Part shown: positions 59,222 through 64,000 of the stretch, piece by piece
Position numbering within the stretch: position 1 is the stretch's first letter
Layout: the number at the start of each line of letters is the position of its first letter
Assembly: GCF_044784365.2 (NCBI RefSeq)
Contig: NZ_CP173060.2
From: Cetobacterium_A somerae
Lineage (GTDB): Bacteria; Fusobacteriota; Fusobacteriia; Fusobacteriales; Fusobacteriaceae
Reading direction: 5' to 3' (one strand)
DNA length: 64,000 bases
The notes under the pieces: model-generated
Databases searched by the model: none
Seen by the model: only the letters and a program-made list of their open reading frames with translations
What the model was told of the DNA's origin: nothing
Translations under genes and position numbers: made by a program

Positions 59222-59686
59222 TTATTTTTTGCACACATCAATCCATGAAATAAAAGGTGTATATTTTTCTATCTCTTCTATTGTTAGTTCAATTGCACTA
59301 TTACTGCTTCCACAAGCTGGAAATACTGTTTTAAATCTCTTTAAGGAATCATCTAAATATATATCTATATTTTCATTAATTCCAAATGGACAAACTCCGC
59401 CAACATCATGGCCTATAGTCTCTAACACCTCATCAAATTTTAACATTTTAGCTTTGGATTTAAATTGCTCCTTATATTTTGAGTTATCAATTTTTGTATC
59501 TCCAGCAGTTACAATTAAAATTGGATTTTCATTAACAACAAAAGAAAGTGTTTTTGCTATTCTACACGGTTCGCACTGTAAAGCTTCAGCTGCTAACTCC
59601 ACTGTGGCACTTGATACCTCAAACTCTTGAATTCTATTTTCAATTCCAAACTCTTTAAAATACTCTCTAACTTTTTCAATTGCCAT
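59222..59686 (-). CDS. ybaK: YbaK/EbsC family aminoacyl-tRNA deacylase
   Basis: 154 residues from ATG 59686, which has GGAGGAGA upstream; an upstream GTG would include that site. The YbaK/ProRS INS-type fold is seen in CRIAKTLSFVVNENPILIVTAGDTKIDNSKYKEQF (with the key lysine in AKTLSF), VGGVCPFGINENIDIYLDDSL and FPACGSSNSAIELT. Removes wrong amino acids from tRNA, for example Cys-tRNA(Pro). Flanked on both sides by acetyltransferase genes in one operon-like run. Confidence 0.9.
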   Translation of the reverse strand: MAIEKVREYFKEFGIENRIQEFEVSSATVELAAEALQCEPCRIAKTLSFVVNENPILIVTAGDTKIDNSKYKEQFKSKAKMLKFDEVLETIGHDVGGVCPFGINENIDIYLDDSLKRFKTVFPACGSSNSAIELTIEEIEKYTPFISWIDVCKK

Positions 59687-59700
59687 TGATCTCCTCCTCA

Positions 59701-60204
59701 CTATTTTTTAGAAATAACTTTATCATAGCAATAAAATGGTTTTTCCTTTCCTAAAAATTCCATTTCCCCAGCTAATTGAAATCCAAATTTTTTAAAAAGA
59801 GAGTTCATCTTATCGTTTATTGAATATGTATCCGTTTTGAGGTATGAAACCCCATTTTCCAATGCTAGCTCCTCTGAAAACTTTAATAATGAAAGTCCTA
59901 CCCCTTGATTTCTAAAGTTTGGATTCACTGCCATTCTATGAACAATCATAGCCTTTTCTAAAGATTGCCAATCAATATGGTCATACTCAGCAGGTTCTAT
60001 GCAATTTATACAAACAAAGCCTCTTATTTCATCATTTAACTCATCCACATATAAATCACCAGCATCTATGTCTTTTGAAAAGTTTATCGCTTGTGGGTAG
60101 CTTTCATCCCACTGAGTATTATTATAAGTTTTCATCTCTTTAATTGTTACTGATATAATCTCCATTATTTTTTGAATATCTATCTCTGTTGCTTTTCTTA
60201 TCAC
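59701..60204 (-). CDS. GNAT family N-acetyltransferase
   Basis: 167 residues from a GTG start with GGGGAGA upstream. MVHRMAVNPNFRNQGVGLSLLKFSEELALENG is the acetyl-CoA motif and DTYSINDKMNSLFKKFGFQLAGEM the C-terminal motif. First gene of the run that includes ybaK and the RimL-type protein. Substrate unknown. Confidence 0.9.
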   Translation of the reverse strand: MIRKATEIDIQKIMEIISVTIKEMKTYNNTQWDESYPQAINFSKDIDAGDLYVDELNDEIRGFVCINCIEPAEYDHIDWQSLEKAMIVHRMAVNPNFRNQGVGLSLLKFSEELALENGVSYLKTDTYSINDKMNSLFKKFGFQLAGEMEFLGKEKPFYCYDKVISKK

Positions 60205-60290
60205 AATTTTTTCTCCCCTTTAATTATAAGATATTAGAGATTTTAACCCTTTTTCCAATATTTTCATAGTATAAAATTTATAAATAAAAA

Positions 60291-60324
60291 AATATCCACT
60301 ACACTCTATCTTGTAGTGGATATT
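60291..60324. terminator. bidirectional-looking hairpin terminator
   Basis: AATATCCACTACA (60291-60303) pairs with TGTAGTGGATATT (60312-60324). On the minus strand it is followed by seven T, so it would end the beta-glucuronidase gene of which only the tail remains. Confidence 0.8.
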
Positions 60325-60343
60325 TTATTTTCATAAAATTATA

Positions 60344-60460
60344 TTATTTTTTATAATTAAAATCTGGAATTTGCTCCCATCTTTTTTTCAATGTATGAGC
60401 TGCTAATTTTGGTTTTCTTTCTCTTGTAAATATCCCTTTTTTATTTCCTCCAACTTTCAT
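60344..60460 (-). pseudogene. 3' remnant of a GH2 beta-glucuronidase
   Basis: The minus-strand frame ending with TAA at 60344-60346 encodes VGGNKKGIFTRERKPKLAAH followed by TLKKRWEQIPDFNYKK. The first part is almost the exact C-terminal signature of beta-glucuronidase UidA (VGGNKKGIFTRDRKPKSAA in E. coli). Only about 37 codons remain; the rest of the gene (about 560 codons) is gone, and the sequence switches to an AraC fragment on the other strand. The gene's own terminator is still present downstream. Confidence 0.85.
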
Positions 60461-60476
60461 TCATAATTTATCTTTT

Positions 60477-60923
60477 AAAATTTTTACCTGGATTGAAAAT
60501 TCATCTACAATAGCTGAAGTTAAAAAAATTGATGAGGATATCATAAAAGAATATTCTAAGCTTTGTCTTTTTCATAATGAAAAATATAATACCTATAGTT
60601 TAAATATAAAAAATGCCCTACTTTTTATTGATATAAATAAAGATAACCCTATTAGTTTAAGTGAAGTTGCTGATTTTGTTTCACTTAATCCTGATTATCT
60701 TTCAAGATTGTTTAAAAAAGAAGTCGGTATAAATTTTAAAGACTATATTCAAAAAATAAAAGTAGATTTGGCTATAAACTACCTTGAAAATACAAATTTA
60801 AAAATATCTGAAATAGCTTTTAAGTTAGATTATTGTAATATTGAAAATTTTTCTAAAATTTTTAAAAAATATCAAAATGTTACTCCAGCTAAATTTAAAA
60901 AAACTTGGAAACTTCTAATATAA
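60477..60923 (+). pseudogene. 5'-truncated AraC family regulator
   Basis: The frame is open from about 60450 to TAA 60921-60923 but has no usable start before 60708. From 60477 it reads FKIFTWIENSSTIAEVKKID, a linker, then both AraC helix-turn-helix motifs (ISLSEVADFVSLNPDYLSRLFKKEVGINFKDYIQ and LKISEIAFKLDYCNIENFSKIFKKYQNVTPAKFKK). The N-terminal sensor domain is missing. A 71-residue DNA-binding fragment from 60708 is the longest that could be made, without a ribosome binding site. Probably the lost regulator of the neighbouring lost glucuronidase gene. Confidence 0.8.
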
Positions 60924-60925
60924 AT

Positions 60926-60960
60926 AAAAAATAGAGAGGTTTTAATTCCTCTCTATTTTT
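60926..60960. terminator. bidirectional terminator
   Basis: AAAAATAGAGAGG (about 60927-60939) pairs with CCTCTCTATTTTT (60948-60960) with A and T tracts on both sides, between the AraC remnant and the convergent peroxiredoxin-like gene. Confidence 0.85.
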
Positions 60961-61599
60961 TTATTTTATAAGTTCTAAATACTTATCTATAACATCTTTT
61001 GGTTCTGCCCTTTTTGTATAATCAGCATCTATATAAGCATACACAATAACTCCTGATGAATCTATTATATAAGTTGCAGGAATTGGAAGGAGTCTACTTT
61101 TCTTCCCTTGAGATTTTTCTAAATTAATTCCAAATCCATCATAAATATCTTCAATTGTTTCAGTTATATCAAATGTCAGATTTAATTTTTTAGCAAACTT
61201 ATTATCAATATCTGAAAGAACTTCAAAATTGAGATTTTCGACATTAATAGAACTCTCTGGTCTTTCTGGAGAGATTGCTATCATTTTAATTTTATTTTTA
61301 TCCTTTAATAACTCATTGTATGTAGATAATTCTAAATTACAATATGGACACCAAGTCCCTCTATAAAAACTTATAATTGCTGGTTGTTTTCCTAAAACAT
61401 CCATTATAGATACTTTGTCTCCTAAATTATTTAACAAAATAGTATCTTCTATTTTATCTCCAATATTAAATGTCTCTTTTTCTAATTCACTATTTTTTAA
61501 ACTTTGAGTAGCTTCTAACATTTTAGATAATATTTCTGGACTTATCCTATTTTTAGCTGACTCTCTTCTTTCTGATAATTTTTTTTCAAGAATATTCAC
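60961..61599 (-). CDS. peroxiredoxin-like (AhpC/TSA) protein
   Basis: 212 residues with a thioredoxin-fold AhpC/TSA domain. The active segment FYRGTWCPYCNLELSTYNEL contains C84 and C87 (C-P-Y-C). An N-terminal helical extension of about 40 residues precedes it, as in the peroxiredoxin-like family. VIVYAYIDADYTKRAEP near the end is also characteristic. GTG start with AGGGGA upstream. Cytosolic peroxide or disulfide reduction is expected. Divergent from a secreted flavin protein, with an HxlR-like site in between. Confidence 0.9.
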   Translation of the reverse strand: MNILEKKLSERRESAKNRISPEILSKMLEATQSLKNSELEKETFNIGDKIEDTILLNNLGDKVSIMDVLGKQPAIISFYRGTWCPYCNLELSTYNELLKDKNKIKMIAISPERPESSINVENLNFEVLSDIDNKFAKKLNLTFDITETIEDIYDGFGINLEKSQGKKSRLLPIPATYIIDSSGVIVYAYIDADYTKRAEPKDVIDKYLELIK

Positions 61600-61677
61600 C
61601 GTTAATCCCCTCTTTAAATTTTTAATTGTACTCTTTTATGCTTTAAGAATAATATAAGATAGGTATAAAAACAATTA

Positions 61678-61712
61678 GTTACTATTTTGTTACCAGTTAC
61701 GTAGAAGTAACT
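61678..61712. promoter_or_regulatory. candidate HxlR operator
   Basis: AGTTAC-GTAGAA-GTAACT (61695-61712) is a perfect inverted repeat with a 6-bp centre; a related half-site pair GTTAC-TATTTT-GTTAC lies directly upstream (61678-61693). The spacing equals that of CTTAC-N6-GTAAG at 13140. It sits between the peroxiredoxin-like gene and the operon containing the second HxlR regulator. Confidence 0.65.
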
Positions 61713-61777
61713 AGTTTACAAATTATGTAGCTTTATGATATTCTAAAAGGTAATTATGTTTAAAAGGGGTATTTATT

Positions 61778-62092
61778 ATGAAAAAAATATTAATCTTTAG
61801 TTTCTTAATTTCAACTCTAACCTTTAGTAGTGAATCTATTGGAGTTGGTAAAGATGATAAGTACGGATATGAAATAAAATTAAAATTAGAAAAAGATTCA
61901 AATGGAAAGATTAAAAATATTGAAATTCTAGAAGACAATACTAAAAAAAGTATTTCTAGAAAAGCACTTCCTAAATTAATAGCTGAAGCAAAAATTAAAA
62001 ATTCAGCAGATATAGATTCAATTGCTGGAGCCACATACACATCTGATGTTTTTAAAAAGGCTTTAAAAGCTGCTCTTGAAAATACCAAGTAA
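61778..62092 (+). CDS. secreted FMN-binding domain protein
   Basis: 104 residues. Signal peptide 1-18 (MKKILIFSFLISTLTFSS), then an FMN-binding (FMN_bind) domain: YEIKLKLEKDSNGKIKNIEILED and DSIAGATYTSDVFKKALKAAL. The threonine in GAT is the usual covalent flavin attachment site, added outside by an ApbE transferase, which is not in the window. Likely part of an extracytosolic electron-transfer or reductase system. First gene before an HxlR regulator. Confidence 0.88.
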   Translation: MKKILIFSFLISTLTFSSESIGVGKDDKYGYEIKLKLEKDSNGKIKNIEILEDNTKKSISRKALPKLIAEAKIKNSADIDSIAGATYTSDVFKKALKAALENTK

Positions 62093-62124
62093 GCAAAAAT
62101 AATTTCAAATCAAAAGGTGAATAA

Positions 62125-62457
62125 ATGAGAGAAATAACTTGTCCTTTAGAAGCTGTTTTCTTTATCCTAAGAGGAAAATGGACCCCTATTATTTTATGGA
62201 GAATGCGTTTAGGAAACCAACGTCTAACTGATTTAAAAAAAGATATTATTGGTTGTAATGAAAAAATGTTAATCCAACACTTAAATGATATGATTGAACA
62301 TGGACTTTTAGAAAAAATTGAATATAATGTTTATCCAAAACATACCGAATATAGATTGACCGAGTTTGGAAAAGAGATAATCCCTACTTTTGCAAAATTT
62401 CAAGAGTTAGGAATTAAATACTTACAAAAAAGTGCATTATTAACAGATGATAAATAG
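62125..62457 (+). CDS. HxlR family regulator
   Basis: 110 residues with CPLEAVFFILRGKWTPIILWRM and LTDLKKDIIGCNEKMLIQHLNDMIEHGLL, the family's winged helix. C5 lies in the N-terminal position used for electrophile sensing in YodB and similar proteins. It follows the secreted flavin gene by 32 bases and precedes a PEBP gene. A CTTAC/GTTAC-type inverted repeat upstream of the cluster is a likely operator. Confidence 0.92.
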   Translation: MREITCPLEAVFFILRGKWTPIILWRMRLGNQRLTDLKKDIIGCNEKMLIQHLNDMIEHGLLEKIEYNVYPKHTEYRLTEFGKEIIPTFAKFQELGIKYLQKSALLTDDK

Positions 62458-62500
62458 TATGTTATTCTTAAGTTGAATTAAAACTTAGGAGGAACCTATT

Positions 62501-63052
62501 ATGAAAAAAAATATTTTAGTAACATTAAGTGCTTTATCTATTTCAGCTTTTGGATTTACTTTAGAAAGTAATAGTATAGAAAATGGATATATAAAAGAAA
62601 AATATGGTAAACATGGAACTCAAAATCTAAATGGTATGCCTAGTTTATCTTTTCCTTTAGAATGGAAAAATGCTCCTAAAAATACTAAAAGTTATGCTTT
62701 AGTTATGGAAGATTTTGATGCTATTCCTGTTACAGGATTTTCTTGGATACATTGGATTGCAATTATTCCTAAAACAACTACTAAACTTCAAGAAAATGCT
62801 AGCTTAGAAAATAAAGAGATTATTCAAGGTGTTAATAGCTGGATCTCTTCTATGGGAAGATTAAATAAAAGTGATGCCTCACATTTTGGAGGTCCTGCAC
62901 CACCAGATACAGATTATACTTATAACATTACTATCTATGCTCTAGACAAAGAGATTAATTTACAATCTGGATTTTATTTAAACGAACTTTATACTAACAT
63001 GGATGGCCATATTCTTGATAAAGTTACATTAAAAGCTAAATATAAAAAATAA
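62501..63052 (+). CDS. exported YbhB/YbcL family (PEBP) protein
   Basis: 183 residues with a signal peptide (about 1-18). The phosphatidylethanolamine-binding-protein fold is shown by LSFPLEWKNAPKNTKSYALVMEDFDAIPVTGFSWIHWIAIIP, HFGGPAPPDTDYTYNITIYALD. Bacterial members have no settled role. It is the third gene of the run with the secreted flavin protein and HxlR, and may share their control. Own strong AGGAGG. Confidence 0.9.
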   Translation: MKKNILVTLSALSISAFGFTLESNSIENGYIKEKYGKHGTQNLNGMPSLSFPLEWKNAPKNTKSYALVMEDFDAIPVTGFSWIHWIAIIPKTTTKLQENASLENKEIIQGVNSWISSMGRLNKSDASHFGGPAPPDTDYTYNITIYALDKEINLQSGFYLNELYTNMDGHILDKVTLKAKYKK

Positions 63053-63058
63053 AGAAAG

Positions 63059-63097
63059 ATGAAGTATGCAGTAAATATATGTATACTTCATTTTTTT
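63059..63097 (+). terminator. terminator of the PEBP gene
   Basis: ATGAAGTAT (63059-63067) pairs with ATACTTCAT (63083-63091) followed by seven T. Confidence 0.85.
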
Positions 63098-63113
63098 AAT
63101 TTTATATATAAAA

Positions 63114-63137
63114 AAAAGATGTATTTCTACATCTTTT
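63114..63137 (-). terminator. terminator of the tRNA operon
   Basis: On the minus strand AAAAGATGTA pairs with TACATCTTTT over a GAAA-type loop, followed by T. It lies 12 bases beyond the last tRNA gene. Confidence 0.85.
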
Positions 63138-63148
63138 AAAGTTCGTAT

Positions 63149-63223
63149 TGGTACCCCGTAGGGGAATCGAACCCCTGTTTATAGAGTGAAAATCTATTGT
63201 CCTTACCACTGAACGAACGGGGC
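63149..63223 (-). tRNA. tRNA-Glu (UUC)
   Basis: 75 nt including encoded CCA. Acceptor GCCCCGT pairs with ACGGGGT (the first pair is G-T); the T arm has GGTTCGATTCC and the anticodon loop TTTTCAC gives UUC. Last of four tRNA genes in one minus-strand transcript. Confidence 0.95.
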
Positions 63224-63229
63224 AGGTGA

Positions 63230-63305
63230 TGGTGCGTCATACTGGGCTCGAACCAGTGACAACACGATTAAAAGTCGTGTGCTCTACCATCTGAGCTAAT
63301 GACGC
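63230..63305 (-). tRNA. tRNA-Lys (UUU)
   Basis: 76 nt including CCA. Acceptor GCGTCAT pairs with ATGACGC; anticodon stem ACGAC...  with loop CTTTTAA gives UUU; T arm has GGTTCGAGCCC. Third gene of the tRNA operon. Confidence 0.95.
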
Positions 63306-63333
63306 ATATCTTGTTAAATTTTTATTTATTTTT

Positions 63334-63409
63334 TGGTGGCGGGAGCTGGACTCGAACCAACGACCTTCGGGTTATGAGCCCGACGAGCTGCCAACTGCTC
63401 TATCCCGCG
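63334..63409 (-). tRNA. initiator tRNA-fMet (CAU)
   Basis: 76 nt including CCA. Anticodon loop CTCATAA gives CAU. Three G-C pairs (GGG/CCC) border the loop and the first acceptor position is unpaired (C1 opposite C72), both marks of the initiator. D arm AGAGCAGTTGGCAGCTC. Second gene of the tRNA operon. Confidence 0.95.
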
Positions 63410-63419
63410 ATATATTAAA

Positions 63420-63507
63420 TGGTGCCTGGGGCCGGAATCGAACCGGCACGCTATCAGATAGCTCAGGATTTTAAGTCCTGTGCGTCTACCTATTCCGCCA
63501 CCCAGGC
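63420..63507 (-). tRNA. tRNA-Leu (UAA)
   Basis: 88 nt including CCA, a class II tRNA with a long variable arm (GAGCTATCTGATAGC). Acceptor GCCTGGG pairs with CCCAGGC; anticodon loop CTTAAAA gives UAA. First gene of the tRNA operon. Confidence 0.95.
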
Positions 63508-63547
63508 GTCCTAGTTAGAAACTTACATTTCTCTCACGAACAAAATT

Positions 63548-63576
63548 ATTATACCGCATTTTATAAAAAAAGTCAA
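63548..63576 (-). promoter_or_regulatory. tRNA operon promoter
   Basis: On the minus strand TTGACT (complement of 63571-63576), a 17-bp spacer and a perfect TATAAT (63548-63553). About 40 bases before the tRNA-Leu gene. Confidence 0.88.
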
Positions 63577-63670
63577 CTATATTTTTTATTTAATTTAAAT
63601 ATTTTATTTATTTTTCTGTTTCTTGATATATAATGTATATAACAATTTAATTATTTTTAAGGAGAATAAC

Positions 63671-63868
63671 ATGACTGGAAAAAATAGAAAAGATATTAAA
63701 GCAGGATTAAGAGTTATGATAGTAAAAAAAGAAGATCAACGAACTGGAAAGCTTACTGAAGGAGTTGTTAAAGATATTCTTACAAACTCTAGTACACACC
63801 CCCACGGAATAAAAGTTAGACTTCAAGATGGAACTGTTGGTAGAGTCCAAGAAATCAAAAGTATTTAA
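63671..63868 (+). CDS. YwbE family protein
   Basis: 65 residues from ATG 63671 (AAGGAGA upstream). The YwbE signature runs through most of the length: DIKAGLRVMIVKKEDQRTGKLTEGVVKDILTNSSTHPHGIKVRLQDGTVGRVQEI. Small basic beta-barrel-like protein of unknown function. Single gene with a strong bidirectional terminator; divergent from the tRNA operon. Confidence 0.92.
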   Translation: MTGKNRKDIKAGLRVMIVKKEDQRTGKLTEGVVKDILTNSSTHPHGIKVRLQDGTVGRVQEIKSI

Positions 63869-63874
63869 ACATAA

Positions 63875-63918
63875 AAAAACTTAGATTAAGTAATAACTTA
63901 TACTTAATCTAAGTTTTT
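63875..63918. terminator. bidirectional terminator
   Basis: AAAAACTTAGATTAAGTA (63875-63892) is perfectly complementary to 63901-63918. It serves ywbE and the convergent partial gene at the window edge. Confidence 0.88.
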
Positions 63919-63929
63919 CTAATTATATT

Positions 63930-64000
63930 TTAATTATTTTTCTTAATTTCAAAAATTAACATATGTGAATTTTCTAAAGATTTGATTTCTATTTCTTCAT
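63930..64000 (-). CDS. partial gene running off the right edge
   Basis: The minus-strand frame ending with TAA at 63930-63932 is open to the window end and reads EEIEIKSLENSHMLIFEIKK. Position next to a bidirectional terminator supports a real 3' end. Too short to identify. Confidence 0.5.
   Translation of the reverse strand, partial: EEIEIKSLENSHMLIFEIKKNN

Overview
The window is a low-GC (roughly 30 percent) chromosomal segment with strong AGGAGG-type ribosome binding sites and short, mostly convergent or divergent operons. Gene content points to an anaerobic, fermentative member of the Fusobacteriaceae (Fusobacterium or Cetobacterium type): a trimeric NADH-linked [FeFe] hydrogenase, a GH4 6-phospho-alpha-glucosidase beside an alpha-glucoside PTS (as known in Fusobacterium mortiferum), TRAP and AbgT transporters, ferredoxin, and no aerobic respiratory genes. 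The genus is inferred, not proven. No rRNA, prophage, IS transposase or CRISPR array is seen.

Layout. 0-5.8 kb: glutamate racemase with a YfcC transporter, AlaX editing protein divergent from a MocR regulator, and an acetyltransferase. 5.8-6.6 kb: a gene-free stretch with a candidate C-rich small RNA followed by a 327-nt structured repeat (copy 1). 6.6-11.4 kb: alpha-glucoside operon (aldo/keto reductase, GH4, PTS EIICB) with divergent GntR regulator. 11.4-17 kb: nitroreductase and old-yellow-enzyme operon with divergent HxlR regulator, a GNAT remnant, Fic, S66 peptidase, acetyltransferase, methyltransferase. 17-20 kb: CitB/DcuS-type two-component system and a nitroreductase. 20-25.5 kb: alpha-galactoside operon (LacI, SSS symporter, GH36, SemiSWEET). 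25.6-27.1 kb: sugar acetyltransferase and a cobalamin riboswitch with terminator that controls one unrecognised 134-residue protein. 27.1-35.2 kb: amidohydrolase/AbgT pair, then TRAP transporter, glycerophosphodiesterase, MgtC and HAD phosphatase in one direction. 35.4-37.6 kb: MerR and MATE with a 19-bp-spacer MerR promoter. 39-43.4 kb: PhnA-like zinc-ribbon protein and the hydrogenase operon. 43.5-46.4 kb: chloramphenicol acetyltransferase family protein, a decayed gene, Rrf2 regulator divergent from a PNPOx-like protein and a short ferredoxin. 46.4-46.7 kb: structured repeat copy 2. 46.8-54.8 kb: DUF5996, Crp-type regulator, ketopantoate reductase, trehalose operon with TreR, an arsenate-reductase-like protein. 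54.9-58.6 kb: adenine riboswitch with adenosine deaminase, cold-shock protein, and a methionine-rich leader peptide with attenuator before a frameshifted peptide-binding lipoprotein. 58.6-61 kb: acetyltransferases, YbaK, and a deletion scar joining the tail of a beta-glucuronidase to a headless AraC regulator. 61-64 kb: peroxiredoxin-like protein, a secreted flavin protein/HxlR/PEBP cluster, four tRNA genes, YwbE.

Three carbohydrate operons (alpha-glucosides, alpha-galactosides, trehalose) each carry their own regulator and a visible palindromic operator. RNA-level control is unusually rich: cobalamin and adenine riboswitches, a leader-peptide attenuator, a long cold-shock leader, two candidate small RNAs, and a repeated structured RNA element whose two full copies conserve long-range pairing with a terminator loop. 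That repeated element, the orphan cobalamin-controlled protein and the methionine-rich leader are the most likely new biology here.
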